Source of the DNA: Polyangiaceae bacterium
GTDB taxonomy: Bacteria > Myxococcota_A > Polyangia > Polyangiales > Polyangiaceae
NCBI GenBank assembly: GCA_009781005.1
Contig: WQYX01000003.1
Coordinates: 1-64,000 of the forward strand
DNA length: 64,000 bases
Direction of reading: 5' to 3'
Part shown: piece after piece, positions 18,541 to 27,309 of the stretch
Layout of the letters: every line of letters begins with the position of its first letter
Position numbering within the stretch: position 1 is the stretch's first letter
Program-made: the position numbers and the translations under genes
The notes under the pieces: generated by a model
The model's database searches: none
The model's input: the letters and a program-made list of their open reading frames with translations, nothing else
What the model was told of the DNA's origin: nothing

Positions 18541-18690
18541 GTAGCATGAGGCGAGGAGCGCCCACAGCGCCGGCTCTTCAGGGAAACTAGCCAGGCCTGC
18601 GCGGGCCGCCTCCGCCGCGTTCTTGTAGCGCGCTGCACGTAGCAGCGCGCGAACCTTCTTTAGGGCTTGCTTGGCACGGATGGCACTCAT
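18541..18690 (-). pseudogene. 5' remnant of a TPR-like gene, fused to repeat B
   Basis: MSAIRAKQALKKVRALLRAARYKNAAEAARAGLASFPEEPALWALLASCYAR, then repeat-derived residues RFRGLLALRPSLDSLATAVELAL. Confidence 0.5.
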
Positions 18691-18697
18691 CTGTTCT

Positions 18698-19321
18698 TTA
18701 TGCCCCGTGCGTGGCGATGAAGGCTGGACGGCTCATCATGCTTTCCATGTAGCGCGCGATTGTCTCATCGGCGGAGAGCACCCCGCACATCTTCGCCCAC
18801 GCGAACGACGAGGCAACAATGATATCCGCTGCCGAAAAGTTCTCGCCAAGTAGACAGCCGTGACCTTCGCGAAACGATCTCTCGATGGCCCTCTTGAAGT
18901 GCGGCTCGATCGTTTCCTTCCACTTCTTTTTCGATCGCTCGACGAGCTTTGGATCACGTCTGTCTTCCGGAAGAAGCATCGTGTTGAACATGATGGCTTC
19001 GAGGCATGGATCGGACGTTGCCGGCACGTAGACCATCCACTCGTAGAACTTGGCGCGCTCGCGCGAGCCGACCTCGGGTGCGAATTTCCCGTCGCCGTAT
19101 TTGTCTGCAAGATACATCAAGATGGCCGAGGACTCGATGAGCACGAGGCCGTCGTCATCGAGCGTCGGGACGAAGCCGTGAGGATGCAGCTTGCGGTAGG
19201 CGGGCGCGCGACCGGCGCCGGAGAAGATGTCGACGTGCTCGATGTCGCATGGCAAATCGAGCTCTTTGAGCATCCAGAGGACGCGCGACGAGCGTGTACG
19301 GGGTGCGTAATAAAGCTTCAT
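18698..19321 (-). CDS. Glutathione S-transferase family protein
   Basis: MKLYYAPRTRSSRVLWMLKELDLPCDIEHVD, LHPHGFVPTLDDDGLVLIESSAILMYLADKY. Confidence 0.9.
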   Translation of the reverse strand: MKLYYAPRTRSSRVLWMLKELDLPCDIEHVDIFSGAGRAPAYRKLHPHGFVPTLDDDGLVLIESSAILMYLADKYGDGKFAPEVGSRERAKFYEWMVYVPATSDPCLEAIMFNTMLLPEDRRDPKLVERSKKKWKETIEPHFKRAIERSFREGHGCLLGENFSAADIIVASSFAWAKMCGVLSADETIARYMESMMSRPAFIATHGA

Positions 19322-19378
19322 GCGCGCGATTGGGACATGAGTTGTTTCCACGCGCAAGAACCACAACTAAAACGCGTT

Positions 19379-20395
19379 TTACGCGTCGTCGTCGGGAGCG
19401 GCGCCACCTGCGCGCGCGAGATCTTCCTGGCGAACCTTGTCGGCATCGAACTTGGCCGCACGGTCGCGCATCGTTGTGAGCACTTGTTCGGCCGGTGGCA
19501 GCTCGCCGTGAATCCACTTCAGCGGGTTGACGCGTGCGACGACGAATGCGCGCAGATAAGGACTGACGAGGCCCTTGTCGCGAAGTTTGGCGACGGCCGC
19601 AGAGACCTTTTCTTCGACGTCGAGGGTGAGATCGGCGAGTTTTTCGTGAGTGTGGATGGCGTCGCGAACGGGCTCGTCGGTGAAGGTCTCGACGCGACGG
19701 AGCACGGGGTGATACGCGCCGCCTGCAAAACGCCCGTTTCTCTCGTAGCACACGCCCAACGTCACGAGCGCAGGATCCTCGAGGTAGAAGGAGAAGCTCG
19801 ATTCAGACTTGTCCCCGTCATCGATGAGCAAGTCTCGATAGATACGAATGACTTCGAGTGAGCGCTCTCTCAGGTTGTGAGCTTTCTCGGTGTTGAGCGC
19901 GAGGATCTGCCAAGCAACTTCGCGCGCGGGGAGGACGAGTGCCGTGATCGCCTTGCCGCCGAGGCGGCGCATGGCTTCGAGACGGTGGCGTCCGTTCGGC
20001 GTCCAGAACCCACCCGTTTTTGCGGGCGCAGTGATCGCGATGATGGGATCGAGAAAGCGACCGGTCCTGTCGATCACCTCGGCAAGTCGCTTATGGTGCG
20101 TGTCGCTGAGATCGCGCTGAAATGGTGTTGGCTCGATCTTGTCGACGGGCACGATGGCAAAGAGTTGCGCATGACCGCCAAGCGGATCGCGATAGCGACC
20201 GACGACGACACCACCCTCTTTCTGCACGACGTGCTCGAGATCGGCGAGGGCTTCGTCTTCGCCGTCCACGACGCACGCGCGAGGGTCAAGCCCTTGAGAC
20301 GCGGCCTCCTTTTTGCGTGGTGTCCTCTTGCGAGATGTAGCCTTGGGCTTCGTCGGCGCATGCTTTCTCGTCGCCATGGTCTGTCTTGGTAGCAC
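19379..20395 (-). CDS. ParB/Srx-type nuclease-like domain protein
   Basis: VDKIEPTPFQRDLSDTHHKRLAEVIDRTGRFLDPIIAI...NGRHRLEAMRRLGGKAITALVL. Confidence 0.75.
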   Translation of the reverse strand: MLPRQTMATRKHAPTKPKATSRKRTPRKKEAASQGLDPRACVVDGEDEALADLEHVVQKEGGVVVGRYRDPLGGHAQLFAIVPVDKIEPTPFQRDLSDTHHKRLAEVIDRTGRFLDPIIAITAPAKTGGFWTPNGRHRLEAMRRLGGKAITALVLPAREVAWQILALNTEKAHNLRERSLEVIRIYRDLLIDDGDKSESSFSFYLEDPALVTLGVCYERNGRFAGGAYHPVLRRVETFTDEPVRDAIHTHEKLADLTLDVEEKVSAAVAKLRDKGLVSPYLRAFVVARVNPLKWIHGELPPAEQVLTTMRDRAAKFDADKVRQEDLARAGGAAPDDDA

Positions 20396-20501
20396 GAACC
20401 TTCGCGCGAATCGGTTTACGGATCTTTACGCCTCGAGGATGCGACCACTGCGGTCTTCGTCGTCATCTTTCAGGCGGACCAACGAATAAGGAGATCATTC
20501 A

Positions 20502-21059
20502 ATGACACGTTGTTCAATTCCAGTTGCGACGATGATGATGGCAGGGGCGGTCTTGGTGGCGGGCGTGCTCGCGTGCAGGCGTCACAGGTGTCGTCATCAT
20601 GCACATTGCGGTGGTGAACAGTGCGGCATGCACGAGCATGAGCATGAGCACGAACACGGGGACAACGATTCTTGCGGCTGCCACAAACACCACCACGGGG
20701 GAAGGTGGGGAGGCCGGTTTGGGCGGCGTTTCTGGCTGCGCCCGCTGCTCCTCAAGCTGGATGCCACGCCCGGGCAAGAGAAGGAATTGGGCGCCGCATT
20801 CGACGAATTCGAAAAGCGCGCGCGTGAGGCGAAGGCGTTGTTCGAGTCGTCGAGACAGGCCGCCGCACGCGCGATGGAGAGCGAGGTGTTCGACGACGTC
20901 GCCATGGGCGAAGCGCAGGTGAAGGCGCACGAAGCCTCCACGCAAATCAAGGACGCCTTTGAAGTGACCCTTCGACGCATTCACTCCGTGCTCGACAACG
21001 AGCAGCGCAGGCGCCTTGCCAAGCTCGTTGCGCGGGGTTCGCGCGGCTGGTGGCGTTGA
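20502..21059 (+). CDS. Spy/CpxP-like periplasmic protein with His/Cys-rich N-terminus
   Basis: CRRHRCRHHAHCGGEQCGMHEHEHEHEHGDNDSCGCHKHHHGG; helical C-terminal half. Confidence 0.7.
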   Translation: MTRCSIPVATMMMAGAVLVAGVLACRRHRCRHHAHCGGEQCGMHEHEHEHEHGDNDSCGCHKHHHGGRWGGRFGRRFWLRPLLLKLDATPGQEKELGAAFDEFEKRAREAKALFESSRQAAARAMESEVFDDVAMGEAQVKAHEASTQIKDAFEVTLRRIHSVLDNEQRRRLAKLVARGSRGWWR

Positions 21060-21180
21060 CCGCTTTCGATTTGGCGCGATCTCATCGTTGGGGCCTGCGG
21101 TGCGGTCCTCAAAGCCCACCAAGGCTGTTCCGGTCCGCTCCTCGGCCCCGCCTCGACCTCGCGCCAACTTGAAAGCGGTC
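21058..21180 (+). repeat. Dispersed repeat family A, short complete copy
   Basis: GACCGCTTTCGATTTGGCGCG...CGCGCCAACTTGAAAGCGGTC TIR pair; starts inside the TGA stop of the upstream gene. Confidence 0.9.
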
Positions 21181-21185
21181 TGGTA

Positions 21186-21266
21186 GCGGCTGGTGGCGTT
21201 GAGCGCTTTCGATTTGGCGCGATCTCATCGTTGGGGCCCCATCCGCGCGCGAACCGCGGGTGGGGA
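21186..21266 (+). repeat. Partial tandem second copy of family A plus 17-bp duplicated gene end
   Basis: gcggctggtggcgttga (21186-21202) duplicates 21043-21059, followed by gcgctttcgatttggcgcgatctcatcgttgggg. Confidence 0.85.
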
Positions 21267-22244
21267 TCACCACGCGCGTTCGATGAATGCTTTGATGCGC
21301 GCCCCAATCGCCTCGGGCTGCTCGATCGGTGCCACGTGTGTTCCGCCTCGCACCATCATCAGCTCCGCGCCTGGTATCTGCGAAGCCATGTGTTCTGACA
21401 ACGATGCTGGTGTGAAGGTGTCCCTCTCTCCTGCAACGATGAGAACGGGCACGTCAATCTTCGTCAGGTAGTTCTCCGCGCTGTGCTCCCCCGCCGCACG
21501 TAGCATCCGCAGGAACATCGGAAAATCGACGTGTGTCATATGAAGCAAATACGGCATCAAGTCTTCGCGGTGGATGTTGTCAGGGTCCACGTCGCGCGCG
21601 AAGAGGGCTGCTCTCAACGCCATCTCCGGTGGAATGTGCGACCAGATCGCCCGCGCGATGTCAGGCTGCTTGTCGACGATGTCCATCAATTTCGGAAGAA
21701 TGGCGTCGATCACGGGCAGGCCTCGGAACGATTGCGTGACTTTGCCATAGCTTCCGCAGACAAGGACGAGGGCGCGTATGTTTTTCGGGAACATGCGCCA
21801 GGCTCCGAGAGCCACCTGGGTACCCATCGAATGGCCAACGATCACGCAAGGTAGATCGCCTAGATGGCGTCGGATGGCCATCAGATCGCGCGTGTGGGAC
21901 GCAATGTCGACACGCGCCGGATCCACGGGTGCGCCGCTGCGGCCGTGACCACGGTAATGCCAATGAGCAACGTCCGTCGCATAGGCAATATCGTTCCAAA
22001 GGTATTTCCAGATGAATCCGTCGCAGAGGATGCCGTCGCAGAAAACGACCCGACCCTTCCGGCCCTCCATTGGGTGGCCCCCCATTGGGCCCCCCCCGGC
22101 TGCATGCCCAGACCCCCTCGCCGCCGGCATGGTGCGGAGGAAGAGACGTGTACCATCCTCCGCAATGACGGTTTCGTGCGTTTCCTTCGGTCCTGGAGTG
22201 ACCGTGGGAGGAAAGCGAGACTGAGGTCGAGCGTTCTCGCCCAA
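21267..22244 (-). CDS. Alpha/beta hydrolase
   Basis: HWHYRGHGRSG, VIVGHSMGTQVALG, VLIVAGERDTFTP, GGTHVAPIEQPE. Confidence 0.9.
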   Translation of the reverse strand: MGENARPQSRFPPTVTPGPKETHETVIAEDGTRLFLRTMPAARGSGHAAGGGPMGGHPMEGRKGRVVFCDGILCDGFIWKYLWNDIAYATDVAHWHYRGHGRSGAPVDPARVDIASHTRDLMAIRRHLGDLPCVIVGHSMGTQVALGAWRMFPKNIRALVLVCGSYGKVTQSFRGLPVIDAILPKLMDIVDKQPDIARAIWSHIPPEMALRAALFARDVDPDNIHREDLMPYLLHMTHVDFPMFLRMLRAAGEHSAENYLTKIDVPVLIVAGERDTFTPASLSEHMASQIPGAELMMVRGGTHVAPIEQPEAIGARIKAFIERAW

Positions 22245-22350
22245 GGTTCCGTTCGTGATGCGAAGCTACAGCCGTGGCGCGCAACGATCGCGATCATGTG
22301 CAAACTGCCGCACACACTCGCGTGACGTTGCACGCATGTCGACCACGCTC

Positions 22351-22590
22351 TTAGACCTCGTCGTCGTCTTCGCCGCCGTCGACTTCGTTGACGCTTGGAA
22401 GCTTCTTGATCTCGAGGCGTGAGATTTTCCATGCGCGCTGAACGACCCACGAAAGCGAGCGGTCAAGGCGCGCGGCCTCTTCTTTGATCTCCTGCAGCAT
22501 GGACTCGGGGAAGTAGAGACTCTGCTTCCGCTTGTCGGTCTTTGGGCTTTCGGTACGAAGGTTGGAAATCGGATCCTTGTCGTTCGCCAA
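22351..22590 (-). CDS. TIGR04563-like ribbon-helix-helix small protein
   Basis: KRKQSLYFPESMLQEIKEEAARLDRSLSWVVQRAWKISR. Confidence 0.8.
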   Translation of the reverse strand: MANDKDPISNLRTESPKTDKRKQSLYFPESMLQEIKEEAARLDRSLSWVVQRAWKISRLEIKKLPSVNEVDGGEDDDEV

Positions 22591-22761
22591 AGCGGGCCTC
22601 CTTGTGGTGGGCGGTAGGGCAGCACGTGCTCAAACATTGAGTCGTGAGTGGTTAGCGCGTCGCGTAAGAATACGGCGGTGGGCCGACGAAAATATCAGCC
22701 CCAACGCCCCGTGACCGCACAATGATCCATCTCTCGTGTGAATACGTAAAGGAGTTTCAGC

Positions 22762-24231
22762 ATGTCCAGATCGATCACGGGTCGCACGCCGCACAAGGTG
22801 GGTTATGTGCTGCGCGTGGTCGTACCCACAATCGGCGCTTTCGCGGGAGGTCTCGCACTCGGAAGTTATCGCGCCGAAGCAACGCCTGAGGCGCAGAACC
22901 CTTACCAGGTCATGTCCCAACTGGGGCGGGTGCTCGTGCAGGTAGAAAACCATTACGTCGACCCCGTGGAGCGCGGAAAGCTCGTCGAGGGCGCGATCAA
23001 AGGCATGGTCGAAAATCTCGATCCGCACTCGTCGTACATGCCGCCCGACGAGTGGAAACAGTTCCAGAGCGACACGGAAGGCAACTTTGTCGGCGTTGGC
23101 CTCGAGGTTGATGGACGAGGGGATCGCCTCATCGTGATCGCGCCGATCGAGGGATCTCCAGCAGCGCGGGCCGGCATCAAGAGCGGCGATCAAATCGTGG
23201 CTGTTGACGGTGTCGATGTACTCAATGAACCGCTCGACCGCGTGGTCAAGAAAATGCGCGGTGCACCGGCGACCAAGGTGAAGATCACGATCCATCGCGA
23301 GAGCGGTCGCGGGACCGCTCTTGCCGGCGCGCCGGATTCAGGCATCGTGCCTCTGCCAACGAACGACGCGGGAGCGTCGCCGGAGCATGTAGAGCGCACG
23401 GGTCAGACGCTGACGTTCGAGCTGACACGCGAAACCATCCATGTCGCGAGCGTGAGTTTCAAGCTCCTTGAAGGCAACGTTGGCTATGTGCGGCTCAAGC
23501 AGTTTCAAGAGAAAACGCACGACGAAATGATGCGCGCTGCCGCCAAGCTTCGTGAGCAAGCGAAGGGCGGCGCCCTCGCGGGCGTGTTGCTCGACCTTCG
23601 CTCGAACCCCGGCGGGCTCGTCGACGAAGCCACGGAGATCGCCGACGAGTTTCTTTCGCGCGGAGGCATCTATTCAATGCGCCACCGCGGTGAAGTGGTC
23701 GAGGATCTGAAGGCGAGCCCCGGAGGCGCGTTCGTTCTCGTGCCGGTGGTTGCACTCGTCAACGAGTGGACTGCGAGCGCGAGTGAGCTTCTCGTCGGCG
23801 CACTTCAAGACAACGGGCGCGCCACCGTCGTTGGTGTGAACACGTTTGGAAAAGGCAGCGTGCAGTCGGTCTTCCCGCTCCCAAACAGCTCCGGCCTCAA
23901 GCTCACGACAGCGCGCTACTACACGCCGAGCGGACATGCGATCCAAGCCGACGGGATCCACCCAGACGTCGTCGTCGCGTCGGCTGCGCGGACCACCGCG
24001 GATACGCTGCGCATCACGCGCGAGCGTGACCTGCCCGGGCATCTTCCGCCCGAAGGACCGCAGGGTGGAGCACCTGTCCGCGACGCAGGTGCTGTCGTGA
24101 TCGATGCGGGCGCGAACGTCGACGAGGACAACGCAATGCTCGTCCGCGACGTGCCCACCGATCCATCGTCGTCAACCGATGCGGTGCTGCGAATCGGCTA
24201 CCAAACACTGCGTGCCCAAATGAATCGATGA
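22762..24231 (+). CDS. S41 family C-terminal processing peptidase
   Basis: PDZ GVGLEVDGRGDRLIVIAPIEGSPAARAGIKSGDQIVAVDG; LDLRSNPGGLVDEA; NEWTASASELLVGALQDNGRATVVG.NTFGKGSVQ. Confidence 0.93.
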   Translation: MSRSITGRTPHKVGYVLRVVVPTIGAFAGGLALGSYRAEATPEAQNPYQVMSQLGRVLVQVENHYVDPVERGKLVEGAIKGMVENLDPHSSYMPPDEWKQFQSDTEGNFVGVGLEVDGRGDRLIVIAPIEGSPAARAGIKSGDQIVAVDGVDVLNEPLDRVVKKMRGAPATKVKITIHRESGRGTALAGAPDSGIVPLPTNDAGASPEHVERTGQTLTFELTRETIHVASVSFKLLEGNVGYVRLKQFQEKTHDEMMRAAAKLREQAKGGALAGVLLDLRSNPGGLVDEATEIADEFLSRGGIYSMRHRGEVVEDLKASPGGAFVLVPVVALVNEWTASASELLVGALQDNGRATVVGVNTFGKGSVQSVFPLPNSSGLKLTTARYYTPSGHAIQADGIHPDVVVASAARTTADTLRITRERDLPGHLPPEGPQGGAPVRDAGAVVIDAGANVDEDNAMLVRDVPTDPSSSTDAVLRIGYQTLRAQMNR

Positions 24232-24243
24232 AATTGACCGCAG

Positions 24244-25017
24244 TCAGCCGTGGACGCGGATGGCGTAGGTGAGTTTTGCAACGCTTTTCAGCACGTTCGG
24301 TACGCGCTTGAAGAGATTGATGGACGGCGGACGCTTCTCCATGACGCGCACGGGGACCTCCTTCGTGCGGATGCCGCCGCGATCTGCGCGAATGACGAAT
24401 TCGCTCGCAAAGACGTCCTTGTCGATGAGGCATGCGCGCACGACGTCGAGCAGCGCGGTGCGACGGAACGCCTTGAGACCGTGCGTATCGGTGCCGCGAA
24501 AACCGAGCAGCACGCGAAGCATGGACGAATACGCGACACTTGCAGCGTGCCGGACGAGAGGACGATCGTCTTCCGAGCCCTCCGCGAGCTTCGAACCGAT
24601 GACCAGATCCGCTTCGCCCGTGTCGAGCAATTCCACTGCACGGCGGTGAAAGTCGACGTCGCAGAGATCGATTTCATCGCAGATCACGAGATCCCCGCGC
24701 GAGAGCAAGATGCCTTGTTTGAGGGCCTTGCCGTAGTTCGGCTCGCCCATGCTGATGATCTTGACCTGGCCCGTTTCCGCGCTGCCGTACCTGTTCGCGA
24801 GCTCCTGCCCGATTTCGACCGTGCGATCGTGCGAACCATTCTCCGCCAGGATGATTTCGTACTTCCAGCCTGTGGACTCGAGACGATCGCGAAGATCCAC
24901 GATGGCGGCATGGAGGATCGCTTCCTCGTTGTAGACGGGGATGACGATCGAGATGTGAGGATCGCGACCGTCGCGTGCTTCGCGCGAGTCACCGTTCGAA
25001 TGAGAGCTCGTTGCCAT
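24244..25017 (-). CDS. Family 2 glycosyltransferase
   Basis: [21 protein letters not shown]...[31 protein letters not shown]. Confidence 0.88.
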   Translation of the reverse strand: MATSSHSNGDSREARDGRDPHISIVIPVYNEEAILHAAIVDLRDRLESTGWKYEIILAENGSHDRTVEIGQELANRYGSAETGQVKIISMGEPNYGKALKQGILLSRGDLVICDEIDLCDVDFHRRAVELLDTGEADLVIGSKLAEGSEDDRPLVRHAASVAYSSMLRVLLGFRGTDTHGLKAFRRTALLDVVRACLIDKDVFASEFVIRADRGGIRTKEVPVRVMEKRPPSINLFKRVPNVLKSVAKLTYAIRVHG

Positions 25018-25151
25018 CGCTTCGGGGGGACTCCTCTTAGTACGTCGAGTGCGCGGTCGCCAAGCTACGTTCTCATCCAGAAACTGCTGCGCGCCGCAAA
25101 TCGTCGGTCAGCCTCCCGTGGAGCCATCGCTCGTAGTAGGGTCGCGTCCCG

Positions 25152-26288
25152 ATGAGTGCAGCCTTTTCTTCGATGCGTTTTCTTGGTCGCCATGCTCGCC
25201 GCATCCCGGCTGCATCCGTCCTCGCCGTGTTGGCATTCACGCTCTTTAGCGCGTGCAACAAGGAGGAGAAGAAGCCCGTTCCGCAGGAAGAGCGCAAGGC
25301 AAGCGCAGTTCCGTCGGGAGTGGTCTTCAACGATTTTCTTCCGAACAGCGGTAGCGGACAGGGACTCGCGGTCAAGGGACTCGATGGCGGCTTCGAGGCG
25401 GGCCTCGGTGAAAACGCTGGTGGAGCAGAGAGCGCCAACGGCACGGAGGCCGCTGAGACACCCGGCGCTGCAAAAATCGACGTGCTCGAACCGGGTGCCG
25501 AGCCGCGGGCCGTGCGCAAGTACACCTTCGTCGCAAACCGCGTCGAGCGGCGCACGCTCACCATTCGCCAGAGCATTGCGGCGAAAGACCAGGCGCAGTC
25601 ACTGCCCGGCCTCGTGATGACGATCGACGTCGTCGCGAAGGAGGTCAAGCCAGCGGGTGCGCACTTTGAGATGAAGCTCGTGAAGATCGATCTCGCGGAC
25701 AAGGACAAACTCGATCCGCGTCTCGTGCAGTCCGCCTCGCAGCAATTCGCGGGGCTGAGCGGGCTGTCCGCCACGTTCGATATCAATCCGCACGGCGAGA
25801 TTGGCGAGATGTCACTGAGCGGCAACGAGAAGATGCAGCGCGAGGGCGCCGAGGAGTTGCTCGGTGCGCTCGCCCAGTTCGTGGAGCTCGTTGTTCCGCC
25901 GCTCCCCGCCACGGCGATCGGTCAGGGCGCGAAGTGGGAACGCACGGAGACGATGAACGACCGCGGACTCGCGCAGCAATCCAAGCGCACGCTGGAACTC
26001 AAAGACGTAAGCGACACGGGTGGAACGATCTCCTCCGCGATGGAAAAGAAGATTCCAAAGCACGAGTACCCGGATCCGCGTATGCCCGGCGCAACGATGG
26101 AGCTCGATGGCTCGGGAACGGCAACGTACACGTTCCGGTTCGATCGCGTTGCCTCGAAGGTCGTCTCCGAGCAAACGCAGCGTGTGAAGATCGAAGCGCC
26201 TGCCGGGCCGGATCCAAAGGCGGAGAAGAAAACCGTGGCTCAGGAGATCACGGTCAAGCACCTGCTCGAGACACCACCGGGAAAGTAG
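25152..26288 (+). CDS. Secreted lipoprotein, unknown (DUF6263-like)
   Basis: Lipobox LFSACN; beta-rich repeats VTQ/KWERTETMNDRG. Confidence 0.6.
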   Translation: MSAAFSSMRFLGRHARRIPAASVLAVLAFTLFSACNKEEKKPVPQEERKASAVPSGVVFNDFLPNSGSGQGLAVKGLDGGFEAGLGENAGGAESANGTEAAETPGAAKIDVLEPGAEPRAVRKYTFVANRVERRTLTIRQSIAAKDQAQSLPGLVMTIDVVAKEVKPAGAHFEMKLVKIDLADKDKLDPRLVQSASQQFAGLSGLSATFDINPHGEIGEMSLSGNEKMQREGAEELLGALAQFVELVVPPLPATAIGQGAKWERTETMNDRGLAQQSKRTLELKDVSDTGGTISSAMEKKIPKHEYPDPRMPGATMELDGSGTATYTFRFDRVASKVVSEQTQRVKIEAPAGPDPKAEKKTVAQEITVKHLLETPPGK

Positions 26289-26336
26289 ATTGACATCAGG
26301 CGAGCGGCATACAAACGAGTCTGATTCGACGGAGGA

Positions 26337-26828
26337 GTGGCGATGGCGGATGGCTTGAACAGGGTGATGTTGCTCGGCAACCTTGGTGCGGATCCGGAAT
26401 TGAAGATGACGTCCGGCGGCCAAGCGGTGCTCAAGCTTCGTCTCGCAACAACGGAGTCGTACCTGGACAGAAACAACACGCGCCAGGAACGCACCGAGTG
26501 GCACTCGGTCGTGATGTGGGGCAAGCGCGGCGAGGCGCTCGCCAAGTTTCTCACGAAGGGTGAACGCATCTTCGTCGAAGGCGGATTGCGCACATCGAGC
26601 TACGAGAAAGATGGTGAGAAGCGGTATCGCACCGAGATCAACGCGACCAACGTCATCCTCATTGGGCGCGGCCGAGGAGCGGGCGACAGCGCTGGGGGAG
26701 GCGGCGGGTATGAGCGGCGCGCTCCTGCGCGCGGCGGTGAAGAGGGTGGCGGTCGGGCGCCAAGTGCTCCTGCTCCGGCCGCCGAAGATTTCGGGGACTT
26801 TCCCGGCGACGACGAAATCCCCTTCTAG
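26337..26828 (+). CDS. ssb: Single-stranded DNA-binding protein
   Basis: MLLGNLGADPELK...WHSVVMWGKRGEALAKFLTKGERIFVEGGLRT; acidic DFPGDDEIPF tail. Confidence 0.97.
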   Translation: MAMADGLNRVMLLGNLGADPELKMTSGGQAVLKLRLATTESYLDRNNTRQERTEWHSVVMWGKRGEALAKFLTKGERIFVEGGLRTSSYEKDGEKRYRTEINATNVILIGRGRGAGDSAGGGGGYERRAPARGGEEGGGRAPSAPAPAAEDFGDFPGDDEIPF

Positions 26829-26941
26829 CGCCGGCCTGCAGATCTGCGTCGCCCGCCTTCGTTGCTCGGCCTCCCCCCGTACTTCAAGTACGCCTCCGGC
26901 CTCGCCGCCTCGGCGGGCTCGCATCTCTTTGGCCGGCTCCT
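26829..26941 (+). repeat. Dispersed repeat family C, copy 1
   Basis: CCGGCCTGCAGATCTGCGTCGCCCGCCTTCGTTGCTCGGCCTCCCCCCGTACTTCAAGTACGCCTCCGGCCTCGCCG...TTTGGCCGG; inverted copy at 57431-57536. Confidence 0.9.
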
Positions 26942-26953
26942 GCTCGCAGTCTG

Positions 26954-27007
26954 AGCTGCGTAGCTGGGTAGGTTGGGGTGAGCTTGCGAACCCCAACATT
27001 TGCAGCT
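26954..27007. repeat. REP-like nested palindrome
   Basis: AGCTGCgtagctgggtagGTTGGGGTgagcttgcgaACCCCAACatttGCAGCT. Confidence 0.7.
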
Positions 27008-27066
27008 AAGACATGCGACCCCTCCTATCGACCCAATGTCGCTAGACGGAGGAGCTCGGAGAGAAT

Positions 27067-27303
27067 ATGCAAGAAGGAATTCACCCGGACTACCCGCCGG
27101 CCACGGTTAGCTGCGCGTGTGGCAACACGTTTGTGACGCGTTCGACGCGCGGCGATTTTCAGGTCGATGTGTGCTCGAACTGCCACCCGTTTTACACCGG
27201 CACGCAGAAACTCATCGACGCCGCAGGGCGCGTGGATCGCTTCCGCAAGCGCTACGGAGCCGCGAAATCCGTTGAAGCGAAGCCTGCTGAAGCGAAGAAG
27301 TGA
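27067..27303 (+). CDS. rpmE: 50S ribosomal protein L31 (zinc-binding type)
   Basis: HPDYPPATVSCACGNTFVTRSTRGDFQVDVCSNCHPFYTGTQKLIDAAGRVDRF. Confidence 0.97.
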   Translation: MQEGIHPDYPPATVSCACGNTFVTRSTRGDFQVDVCSNCHPFYTGTQKLIDAAGRVDRFRKRYGAAKSVEAKPAEAKK

Positions 27304-27309
27304 AACGGA

